From: Hydractinia symbiolongicarpus
Taxonomy: Eukaryota; Cnidaria; Hydrozoa; Anthoathecata; Hydractiniidae
DNA: 64,000 bases
Assembly: GCF_029227915.1 (NCBI RefSeq)
Contig: NC_079883.1
Coordinates: 22,072,001-22,136,000, forward strand
Direction of reading: 5' to 3'
In this document: in pieces, positions 45,824 through 59,810 of the stretch
Position numbering within the stretch: the stretch's first letter is position 1
Layout: every line of letters begins with the position of its first letter
The notes under the pieces: model-generated
The model's database searches: none
What the model saw: the letters and a program-made list of their open reading frames with translations, nothing else
What the model was told of the DNA's origin: nothing
Position numbers and translations under genes: made by a program

Positions 45824-48575
45824 ATGGAGACTGAAAAGAAATACATGGAAGAAAAATTTCAGGAATGGTTGGAAGTTGAAAGGACTAAACGGAATTCCGT
45901 AAGAATGCCCGAACAGACTTATAAAACAATGGTAGATTTTCTATGTGGAAGAATAGACAACGTTCCACGTGCTATGAAAAGAAGATTGCGAGGAAAAAAT
46001 TCCAAGTGATGAGTTATCCTACACTTGGTTTATCGGATGTTTTGTGCTCTCCATTTCCCGATGTCAGAACATTTTTATATATATCTAATTTTGGAAAAAC
46101 TAAAGTCACAATTATTTTTTTTATAAACATTTCTACTTTTAAGAAATTTTGTTTCAGGCTCGGCATGGTCATATGGTGTTCTCAATTTTTGGATAGCTTC
46201 GGTCTAGATGTTCTTATGAGCTTAAGTTCTTAAGAAAGAAGGTTTATAAAATTGCCAACTCAAATAATTTTACGGTATTTTAGGGCGATTCTCCTCTGGG
46301 AAAATATCGTCGCGTAGCAACAGACCGACAGATGTTTGACATTATCAATAGAGTACGCCGCCAAGAAGTTGGTCACCAAGGGGTTCATAAAACGTTTGAA
46401 AAGGTATTAGATTCTTCGAACAAACCTCGTTTGAAAGTAAGAGTCCACGGAATATGGGTGTGTCACTGATTTTTAATTGCTAACAATTTTAGATAGCACG
46501 CACCTATGATAACGTTACTAGAGACGCTGCTGGTGCTTATATAAAGCTTTGCACAACTTGCTGTCTGAAATCCAGTCAAATAAAGAAAGCTCCATTGAAG
46601 CCGATTATCACTACAGGATTCTTACAGCGTGTACAGGTATTTTTAATACTTTTTCACTTTGTTTGTGCTAGTTAGTAGTTTTTTTGTTACATTATACATG
46701 TCTTTCTTTAGATTGATCTGATTGCTATGTTATCCAAACCAGATGCCGATTACAACTACATTGGCCATGTCGTGGACCGTTTTAGCAAATTCAGGATATT
46801 ATTTCCAATGAAAGGGAAATCAGCAAATGAATTTGCTTCAAACTTTTTTAGAAGTTTTTTAGCGACTTTTGGGTTACCAAAAATTTTGCACTCTGATAAC
46901 GGTGCCGAATTTATCAATCACGCTCGTTAAAATCTCACATCTTCTCTCTGCCTGGACACACGTGATATGGCCGGGTGAGGTGTCATTTGTTCATGGGAAA
47001 CCGCGCCACTCGCAATCTCAAGGTTTGGTTAAACAAGGAAATAACACCATCCAAGTGATGATTAGTGCAAGAGAAAAAGAGTCCCAAACTTCAACGTGGT
47101 CAGAGTGGCTTCCAGAGATTCAATGTAAATGTAATTATATCTATATCATTCTCGTCCCCAAATATCTTCAAATTCATCTCAAAGAGCTCTGGGGTCAAGA
47201 ATGATATTTATATGTCACGATAGCCTTATTATGTCGTGTTCACAAATAACTTTTCTTGAATCTTGCAGCTATTTTATTCACGCTATTACTTCTGTTTTAG
47301 TTATCATGAATGCTTCAATGGTGAGGAGTGTGAAAAAAACACCTTACGAAATTGTTTTTGGCCAGAAGCCAAATGGTTTGGGTCAAATTTCTTCAAGTCT
47401 ACGGTCAGTGGAAGAGGATATTGTTTAATATATCATAGAAGAAATGGAAGAAAATGGTGCACAAGATTTTGAAAATGCTGAAACTGTGGATTTTTTAAAG
47501 CACCCAAGTACAAGAAAATTATCGGATTGTTTGGAAGATGAGTTTGAAACAACATGTCCGAAAAGACAAAAACTCAGACAAAATGTTGTGGAGGAGGGTG
47601 TAAGAAACGCAGAAATGATGCGTAGAAAGTACAGCAATGGAAAAAGAATTAAAGTTGCTGATTTCCTGGAGGGGGATAATGTTTCTTTGACAATTCCAAA
47701 AGGTCTTAGAACATCTTCGGATTTAAAAAGATTGCCATGTGTGATTGTACACAAATCAGGTGGTAACCAACCAACATATAAACTCCTCTGTGGTGAAGGC
47801 ACAATTCAACGGCGTTACACGGCATCCGCGTTGCAGCTGTACCCTCAACCAGTAAGATGTAAGTATCCTTCGGTTGATGAAATATAATAAAAAGTATAAA
47901 TATAAATATAATAATAAATTATTGCAGACGAAAAATTGGAAAAGGAAGATCAATTGCATGCGATCGCTGTCTTGTCTAGTGTCATTTTAAATGCTGCAAA
48001 TTGGCTGTAAAACCATTAGGGGACTGGTTGTGCGATCTATGTTTACATATTGCAAAAAAAGGTCAGTAAAGCTTCCCTGAGTTCCTACACAAAATAGTAT
48101 AATTAACATGTACTATGAGTTTTCTTTTTTAACTTATATTCCAGATTTCCAGCAGCGTCAACAACAAAGAGAAGCAGGTATTTAAAAATTAATTATAAGC
48201 CTGATCGCAAACAATTTCATAATAATAATGAGATAGTTATACAAAGATTACTTTCCTTTAATAGAGAAAGAAGTAGAAGACGAAGAAGAAAGGGAGAGGC
48301 AATGGAGGAGAGAGTTTTTGCCATTATTATACAAAAACGGTACCCTGGACTACCTGGTACAACAATCGAAGCTGCCTGAAGTAAATCCACTACTTTTGAT
48401 TAAACGTTCTGGTAGCAAGTATCAAGCATTTTATAACGAAATACTGGCGAAAAAACATCCTCAATTTTATCAAAAACTGATGCGTCATTCGGACATTGCA
48501 GAGCCAACTGGAGTCATCACCAATTACATTCGGATGAAGTACCCGTGCGAATTCGATATAGGGAGATATCGTTAA
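45824..48575 (+). pseudogene. Ginger-like transposase gene, multi-exon, inactivated
   Basis: Exon 1 starts at ATG 45824 (METEKKYMEEKFQEWLEVER). Recognisable exons: 46284-46403 (GHQGVHKTF, the His pair of the HHCC zinc finger); about 46492-46639 (KLCTTCC, the Cys pair); from 46712 the DDE core, with first Asp in IDLIAML, RFSKFRILFPM, then LHSDNGAEF with the second Asp. The next segment reads HGKPRHSQSQGLVKQGNN, where the catalytic Glu expected before Gln is Lys (AAA, 47031-47033). Then come KTPYEIVFGQKPNG and an open segment at 47444-47887. After that comes a PHD-like Cys/His cluster (about 47933-48060) with in-frame TAG at 47977-47979 where Trp is expected. Small exons lead to a C-terminal part ending at 48575. 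A frame change after exon 1 (A-run near 45996) and another after GAEFINH (about 46920) add to the damage. Not functional as it stands. Confidence 0.8.
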
Positions 48576-48689
48576 ATCGCATTCAGTTTTTGTTGGTGGA
48601 AATTATTGATAGCTTTAAATAAAAAAAGCGATGTAAAGACCATAAATGATAATATATAGTAGTCTTCATCTGTTTCTTGGTGTTTTAAG

Positions 48690-49030
48690 TTGTACGAAGT
48701 TGGTATGGTTAAAAAAATTCAAGTTAAGTAGAAGAAGTGCAGTAGGCCCAACCTCGTACACAGTTATTTAAGTTGTACGAAGTTGGATCAAAAAAATTCA
48801 AGTTAAGTAGAAGAAGTGAAGTAGGCCCAACCTCGTACACAGTTATTTAAGTTGTACGAAGTTGGTATGGTTAAAAAAAAATTCAACTTAAGTAGAAGTG
48901 ACGTTGGCCCAATCTCGTACACAGTTATTTAAGTTGTACGAAGTTGGTATGGATCAAAAAATTCAAGTTAAGTAGAAGAAGTGAAGTAGGCCCAACCTCG
49001 TACACAGTTATTTAAATTGTACGATGTTGG
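48690..49030. repeat. Subterminal tandem repeat of the Ginger-like element
   Basis: Four units of 79-83 bp starting at about 48690, 48773, 48852 and 48934, with a fifth start at about 49017. Each begins TTGTACGAAGTTGG and ends CCCAACCTCGTACACAG, so every unit is itself flanked by inverted copies of the terminal motif. Confidence 0.85.
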
Positions 49031-49263
49031 TACAATCATCAGATAATTGTCAAAAATTAACGTTCAGAGAATATTTAAGATATTATCATGTTTACTGAAT
49101 GTAATTAACAATGTTTAGATATTCATTTCTAAACCAAATTATTCGTTGCCTAATTTTTGTACAGCAATTGTAATGCCCATTTTCGTACAAAATTGCCCAT
49201 CTTCGTACAAGCGCGAAAAGTGACCAACCTCGTACAACGGGTCAATTTCGTACGGAACAATTC

Positions 49264-51770
49264 AATGCAAAAATTATAAAACACTGTGCGTTGTCTCAGT
49301 TAATTTAATAAATATTTAGGTCATCAAGACAGACGATGGCAGTTACTTGGTATCTGATCCACAATAAAAAGGTCAGCGTTATTACACGCGTCGGAAAAGT
49401 TTTCCAGGGTAAGATTCGAAGCGGCAGGGACTTTTGTGGAGGAGACGTATTTTTACCTGTGTGGATGACCTGGCGGTAAAACGTTAGAAGAAAATACTGA
49501 AAACAAAACAGATTGTGCAAGACCAGGGTAAGATGTGGAGGATAGTAACGGAAAATTTATTAATAAAGTTATCTATAGATGCCCCTATTAAATATTTATT
49601 CTAATAATGTCAGAAAAGGATTCCGCAGACATTAAATATCGAAGGTTTATCTTAAGGAGATCTTCTGGGGACGAGAATGGCAACGCAATTCTTTCCAAGC
49701 TAATAAACGAGAAAAAAAACAATTCTACAGAAACCATTTAATAAAATAAACGAGTTGTTTGTACCGATTTGAACCAAGCTCAACCCCAGCACCTTTTTTT
49801 GCACCGTTGAGAAGCAAATAGTCCTGGGGACGAGGTTCCGATTAAACGTGTTTGTATTTTCCTTCACAATATCGAGGGAGAGACGGGCGCGATGATTACT
49901 TCTCTTTATCACGATTGACACTATTAATGGTCGCGAACGAAGATTTTCTTTCGCTTTAAGAAGTCGGAAATTTCATGTATTTATTTAAAGGAGTAGAAAG
50001 ATCAGGAAAGGTGTTGACAACGTTGCTAAGGATGCCGACACCAGCATGGATGGTGAGAAAATAGAAGACTCCTGGTACCGGCCGTCATTTAACTTGCTTA
50101 AATACCGCTATTTTAAATGAAAAAGACAAACTGTAGCGTTTTCTACCAGAATAGCTACTCTTCCCAACCTCGTCCCCAGGGCTCTTTTTTTCTTTCTGAC
50201 AATTTGGACGGCGTAAAAAATACCCCTGGCACCAACCTCGTCCCCAGGACTCTTTTTCTATTTCTGACAATTTCGCCGTCCGATTTGACTTTAACGAGAT
50301 TTACAATTTTTTATCTTAACACGAGTTTTCAAGCAATTAGCTACTTCATGCTCCAGTTGACCTTATCCAGCAAACTCTCCCTAAAAAAACAAATTCGATA
50401 AAAATATATCACATTTGCAATTTTGCGTGCCCGTGCACGGGCATTTTCCAGCAGAGAGAGACAGACAGACAAACACACTTTTTTCAAACGTAAACTTGCT
50501 AATGGTGTCCTAGATCGCAAATTAAATTTCGCAATAGTAAATTCAGTAATAATATCCTTTGCGCAAGTTTTCTTCCCTTAAATTAAAAATGTATAATTTT
50601 TAAAACTAATAACATTGCTGCCTAAAATTGATTAATTTTCGTAGACTGTGTGAATTTTGCCTTTATTTGGGAGAATAACCTCCACGACCATTGCGCACCG
50701 CCTCTGTTAAACGTGAACAGTTGGAATTCCTAACAATTGTTGTATAGTGTCTCTTTGTTTCCGTTTGGTTGTGGCTGTGTTTTATTTTAGGTACAGAATT
50801 TTCCTGGCGTACACCATAAACAAAATCGCCGGCATATTTATTATGATTTTTTTTTATGCAACTGTGCAGCGTAATATAAGAATTTTTTGTAGTCCTAACC
50901 TTGTTCTGTCAAGGCCGTTTAGGCTTTCTATAATCGGACGGTTGTACAAAAAACCCAACCGACGAGGACAAGGCTTACCTGAAAAACTAGGTCTTCCTAA
51001 AAATGCAAAATATTTAGAGCGGAAAATGATATTTATTTGATTGTCTTCATGTTGATGCAAACATTGTTTGATATTCGTTAATTTTTGCAAAATTGAAATA
51101 CCATAATAATATTTTTCAAATTTATTTAAGAGTCAGTACATACATTACTTATTGTGTTTACTTCACCAGGAGGTTTCGTGTTAATTCTTTTCTCTATCAC
51201 TCGAAAAAGCACTGCCGGGTCAAACAACATTAATTTTGCTAATAAATTATATAAACTAATTGATAATTCCACAGTCAAACAGGTTTGCGTAAGTCGCTTA
51301 AGAGAAGAATCGCAACACAGTTAATCACACTGTCCTAAAGATAAGTACGAACACAAAATACCCCATAAAATATCCCATACAACCATTAAAATTACAGATA
51401 AAATTTTTTACATAACAGAAGTACAAGAATAGATGTACAGTAGTATCCATACGTAACTGGTTCATAACATAAATGGCAGTAAATAGCCATGCAGTCTTTT
51501 CATCTTACACCTCATTTAGCCGTCAAAGAGCTGTCAAATAGAAATTGACAATTAAAGATGTAATACGCAAATTTTAACAATTCCACATTCTGTTCCCTAG
51601 AGCTCTTTCAAAGACCTCTGGGGTCGGGAATGCAGTTTTTAACCTTTTTATTTTGATTAAAAAATGCAAAATGCTGCCCTCTGCCGTTCTTCACCACGGC
51701 TCATATTAAAAAGACGTCATCATCGCCGTCTTTGCAATCTGAGGACCCAGCTGAATGTTTTGTGTATCTC
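49264..51770. other. Intergenic, 5' of ERH, rich in short palindromic elements
   Basis: No gene. Paired CCCCAG/CTGGGG motifs occur at 49655-49681, 49778-49835, 50163-50265 (two direct copies of CCAACCTCGTCCCCAGG) and 51590-51635. A GTGCCCGTGCACGGGCA palindrome with an adjacent GACAGACAGAC run at 50430-50475 resembles a Helitron end in reverse. Confidence 0.4.
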
Positions 51771-51778
51771 TATATAAA
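51771..51778 (+). promoter_or_regulatory. TATA box of ERH
   Basis: TATATAAA, 102 bp before the ATG. A CRE-like GACGTCATC lies about 60 bp further upstream (near 51712). Predicted transcription start near 51800. Confidence 0.5.
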
Positions 51779-51879
51779 GTAAGAGCGCAGATTTACAACA
51801 GAGCAGCCAGCTAAAAGAAGAGGCAGAAAAGTTAGTTTGTGAAATCAAGTCACTTGCTTTCTTTCCTCCTTGATTTATT

Positions 51880-56632
<4,753 letters not shown>

Positions 56633-56703
56633 AAACCCTGAGCTTTTTTTTACCCTGTTTGTTTTTGTGCACGTTGAAGTATTTTGAGTAACACCTGTCA
56701 GAC

Positions 56704-56709
56704 AATAAA
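56704..56709 (+). terminator. Poly(A) signal of ERH
   Basis: AATAAA, 72 bp after the stop codon. Confidence 0.6.
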
Positions 56710-57461
56710 AAGGGAACTGTATATATCACCAGTATGCTGATAGGTGGTGTGGTTATTTCGAGAAAAAAAATATTTGTTATTTTTAAACCCCGACTATTTC
56801 AAACGGAAGTTATGAGATATTTTTAAAACTTAGCTAATTGTATTCTTGCTGATTTTTATTTTTAAACCACAACTATTTTAACAAACGGAACTAACATGTA
56901 AGATATTCTCAGGTTTGTGTCGAATCAAACTTTTGTCCCATTGCCTAAACTTTCTTTTAATCTTCTATCGCTGTGTTTGTTGTAAATTTTGTTTACCTCT
57001 ACGGAAAAAATGTCTCGGATGTTCCTATGTAAAAATAGTTTTAATTTAGTATCTTATTAAAAATTGTGAACAAGGAAAAAATACCTTTTTTTAAATGCAG
57101 TTGTGATAAAACCCGAGCTGGGTTAGAAGTTTTAAAAACACGTTTGCCATGTTTGTGTTTCATTAGCCCATTTTTAATATCTGCCAGTAAATGTTTGATA
57201 CAAGGGCTTTTGTGACAATTTCTTTCGAACTGGCTGACGAAATATGAATTTAGAAAAATCGTTGCAGTGTAGACCCTTCAAAGAAACGATTATGATAGCA
57301 AAAGGAATAGCCCCTTTTTTATCAGTAAAATTACACCATCAGGGTAGCCACGACTCATCTTTAAAAAACCTCGATAGAAGTTGAAAATATCTCCTCTTTA
57401 ACTCTTCTATTTCAGTAACATTAATAATAGTTTGATAGTTTAACGTGTTATTTTCCTTTGC
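56710..57461. other. Spacer between ERH and the putative secreted peptide
   Basis: AT-rich DNA. It contains two related AACCCCGACTATTTCAAACGGAA / AACCACAACTATTTTAACAAACGGAA stretches near 56788 and 56864. No gene. Confidence 0.35.
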
Positions 57462-57469
57462 TATATAAA
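57462..57469 (+). promoter_or_regulatory. TATA box of the putative 51-aa peptide gene
   Basis: TATATAAA, 48 bp before the candidate ATG. The spacing implies a leader of about 25 nt. Confidence 0.4.
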
Positions 57470-57516
57470 GGAATATTCTAATTGTTTTGCATAGCTTAAA
57501 TTTCTGTTTGCGTCGA

Positions 57517-58219
57517 ATGTGTCAGTTTTTACTTATTCTTGTATACATAACAATATCAGAGACAGGTGAGCCTACTTTTAATCTAGAAATTGGTGTCCAT
57601 GTATAGTTATTTTCTGATATGTCTACCATCAGGAATTTTTTTGTTTTGTTTAGAAAAGTAGAAATAATGCCTAAATACTATAGTGAATTTCAGGACTCGT
57701 GACTCATTGTTGATGAATTTAAATCTTGGTTTATAACGTTTAATACAAGTCGCTTAGTATTGCAAACAGAATTAAGAATATAAGGCAGCATGCTAAAGGA
57801 AAGAAACATATAGAAAGATGTCCAATTGGTAGCAATAAAATAAGTCTTGTTAAAAAGCCTTCTGAAGTCACTAGTCCAGCAAAACAAAAAATAGTTTAAA
57901 AGCATACTAATTTGATTAATACAGTATCAAGAGATCAGACACTAAATGCAGAGATAATTTGGTCATTAAAAGTTTCAAAATGCAAACTTTCACAAGGCTA
58001 ATCAGAATCGAAAGGTAAGCTGTTCTGTTCTATATAATAAAATTGCTCAAAAATTCACTTGCGGAAGAACAAAATGTAGTTTACATTTTATGTCATGTCA
58101 TCTTTGTTACAGAAATACTGTTAAATAAATTGAAAGAAGTCCCTTATTACACCACATTTTTTAATGAATCTCATAAAATTTCCAAAAAAGGTCAAATGGA
58201 TCCACATGTTCGCTTTTAG
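57517..58219 (+). CDS. Putative short secreted peptide, two exons, 51 aa
   Basis: Exon 1 is 57517-57565, coding MCQFLLILVYITISET, a hydrophobic signal-type leader, with donor GTGAGC. Exon 2 is 58113-58219, after acceptor TTTGTTACAG, and reads (E)ILLNKLKEVPYYTTFFNESH..., ending KKGQMDPHVRF-stop. The phases join. A dibasic KK before a short tail ending in Arg-Phe recalls RFamide-like precursors, but there is no Gly after RF to supply the amide, and only one copy is present. A competing reading is a minus-strand frame over 58369-58121 starting MTTINERNLNSTENRK. Only one, or neither, may be real. Confidence 0.3.
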
Positions 58220-58508
58220 TGACAAAGACAAAGAGTTTTCAGGTAAAGCATCAGCTGATGACGATTGTTTAACTTTTGGATCGTAGCGAAGCCCGCCATT
58301 ATACCCCCCAAAAGAACTAAATTTACGATTCTCAGTGCTGTTCAAGTTTCTTTCATTGATGGTAGTCATTTATGTCAGATTTCGTTTTGATTTTGTTTTT
58401 AATTTTAAGTGATGCTAGATACAAACTCCTCAAGATAGTTGTCCTGGTTTATGTTGAATTTTTTTGACTACCTAGGTTTGTTATGGTACAGAGATTTTAC
58501 ATTTGTTA

Positions 58509-58655
58509 AGGGGGATTTTCACGAAGCGAATTGAACAGCGAATTCGACGGCGAATTGTATCTGAGCATGCGCAGTTTTGTTTGTTTTGATTTTGCATCGA
58601 ACTGCGCATGCTCAGATACAATTTGCCGCTCAATTCGCTTCGTGAAAATCCCCCT
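58509..58655. mobile_element. Palindromic MITE, 147 bp, TTA target duplication
   Basis: Almost the whole element is terminal inverted repeat: AGGGGGATTTTCACGAAGCG at the left matches the right end exactly. The similarity continues through TTGTATCTGAGCATGCGCAGTT, with about 11 extra bases in the left arm. TTA flanks both sides (58506-58508 and 58656-58658). A 3-bp TTA duplication is the PIF/Harbinger signature, so that superfamily is inferred. Confidence 0.8.
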
Positions 58656-58970
58656 TTATAGTTATATAAACCATTAGTTCTATACTTCATGTTGGCAATA
58701 CGTCCCTCATCAAAAGCTTTATTTCAATTGTTTAATTCAATTAATCATTTAACCTGAAATTAATACTTTCATAAACATATTTGTTCTTGACATTAGAAAT
58801 TGATAGGCATTTAAAACCTAGGAAAGGAAAAAAAAGTTTGCTATTGATCCTCTAGAATCCTCTATATTTCTTCAAAAATTTTCATTTTTTGCGGAAAAAC
58901 TTCTCTAAATTCAGTGCAAAATCTCTTTCAAGTTTGTGACCACCCTGACCTTACCATGTTTGATGCTTCG

Positions 58971-59096
58971 TAAGCAACCTCGATCCCCGTACCTGTTGTC
59001 TGTTTTTGCATATCGAACGGCGTGACGAACATTTGTCAGACCTATCAATAGGCGCAGCGCTGGTGGGAGACAAAAAGCCCTGGACACAAGGTTTCT
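58971..59096. repeat. CCAGG-type palindromic MITE, copy 3
   Basis: Starts AACCTCGATCCCCGTACCTG, ends AAAAGCCCTGGACACAAGGTT. The core CCTATCAATAGGCGCAGCGC is shared with 32637 and 37145. Confidence 0.65.
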
Positions 59097-59209
59097 CCCA
59101 AGCACTTTGCCAATACCAATTTCCTTATTGAAGATATTATTTCGGTTTGTCTGTTCAGTATTCATATTACTGTGGAAAGTTTATCATTTCTTAAACATGA
59201 TGGTTTAGT

Positions 59210-59252
59210 AGGCGACGTTTCGGGAGATCCTTCTCCCATCATCGGGCAAAGT
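59210..59252 (-). ncRNA. Hammerhead ribozyme motif, PLE 3' end
   Basis: On the minus strand: core CCGATGA (one change from CTGATGA, C for T at position 4), stem II GGGAGA-AGGA-TCTCCC, then GAAAC, then the GTC cleavage triplet followed by GCC. This is the minimal type I hammerhead with tiny stem III known from PLE terminal repeats. The core change may weaken activity. Confidence 0.75.
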
Positions 59253-59381
59253 GAAATGATGTTGAGCATGTATTTATATAATTGCAGAGGATCGAAATTC
59301 ATAAAAATTAACCAATCAGAAACGAGCTGATAATTACAGTTAATTACGGTAATTAACATTTTCGGACCTAGATGTAGGTAA

Positions 59382-59735
59382 CTATTTCTTCTGTAGCGCT
59401 GGTAACCAAATCTCAGGAAGTTGATACGAGATGCTGTTTATGTGTTCATCCCAATTAAACTGATGACTTCTGCTCCAGCTGTGGTCTGCAATTTCGTTTT
59501 TCTTCACATCTCCGTTTCTCACTGCGCGCATATGTTCTTGTACTCGTTGCTTAAACTTTCTTTTTGTTTCGCCTATATACACTGCATCACAATCTTCACA
59601 CGGGATTTCGTAAACAACATTGCTTTGTTCTTCCAGGTTTATTTTGTCTTTTGGTTTAGACAAAGTGCTTCTTAGGATGTCTTTAGAGTTAAGAATGCAT
59701 TTGATCTTGTGTTGCCTTAAAACTCGACGAGGAAG
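59382..59735 (-). pseudogene. PLE polyprotein C-terminal fragment, GIY-YIG endonuclease
   Basis: The open minus-strand frame runs from about 59735 to the stop at 59382. It reads GILPRRVLRQHKIKC, ILRSTLSKPKDK, then the GIY-YIG region: NVVYEIPCEDCDAVYIGETK, with catalytic Arg in KFKQRVQEHMRAV, and His-rich ADHSWSRSHQFNW near the C-terminus. The Y-x(n)-YIG spacing and the CEDCD pair match the endonuclease that follows the reverse transcriptase in Penelope-like elements. No start codon is needed or present: this is the 3' fragment of a longer polyprotein. It cannot retrotranspose by itself. Confidence 0.85.
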
Positions 59736-59756
59736 GATCCCGAAACGTCGCCTACT
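59722..59756 (+). ncRNA. Degenerate hammerhead motif, inverted PLE repeat
   Basis: CTCGACGAGGAAGGATCC then CGAAACGTCGCC on the plus strand. The GAAAC-GTC half is intact but the CTGATGA core is changed and stem II is shorter. It is the inverted partner of the motif at 59210-59252. Confidence 0.55.
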
Positions 59757-59810
59757 AAACTATCATGTTCAAGAAATGATAAACTTTCCACAGTAATACC
59801 AATTTCCTTA

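Larger units (their letters stand above)
45119..49259 (+). mobile_element. Ginger-like DNA transposon (gypsy-integrase-type transposase), 4,141 bp
   Basis: The ends are a perfect 12-bp inverted repeat, TGTTCCGTACGA (45119-45130) and TCGTACGGAACA (49248-49259). The outer flanks are ATTC on both sides (45115-45118 and 49260-49263), a 4-bp target duplication. The termini start TG and end CA, as in integrase-mobilised DNA. Subterminal motifs TTGTACGAAGTTGG / CCAACCTCGTACA / CCCATCTTCGTACA occur at both ends in inverted orientation, probably transposase-binding sites. Inside is one spliced integrase-type gene and no reverse transcriptase or LTR, so this is a cut-and-paste DNA transposon of the Ginger superfamily rather than a retrotransposon. 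Published Ginger1 elements favour CCGG/CCGT targets. An ATTC duplication suggests the Ginger2/Tdd side or a separate branch. Confidence 0.85.
59128..59794 (-). mobile_element. Truncated Penelope-like retroelement (PLE) insertion
   Basis: 667 bp flanked by a perfect 16-bp direct repeat AATACCAATTTCCTTA (59112-59127 and 59795-59810), taken as the target duplication. Inside are inverted terminal segments (about 59166-59233 and 59734-59799, starting TTACTGTGGAAAGTTTATC) and the 3' coding end of a PLE with a GIY-YIG domain. The reverse transcriptase part is missing. The coding frame stops being intact just where the inverted segment begins, so the copy is 5'-truncated with an inverted terminal repeat, as described for Penelope elements. 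Confidence 0.85.

Noticed and set aside
45119-49259. LTR retrotransposon as explanation for the integrase
   Set aside because: No reverse transcriptase, RNase H or direct long terminal repeats. The ends are inverted and the flanking duplication is 4 bp, which fits a DNA transposon.
58121-58369. Minus-strand frame MTTINERNLNSTENRK...
   Set aside because: Composition is plausible for the first 50 codons, but there is no domain, no promoter and a competing plus-strand model; not called as a gene.
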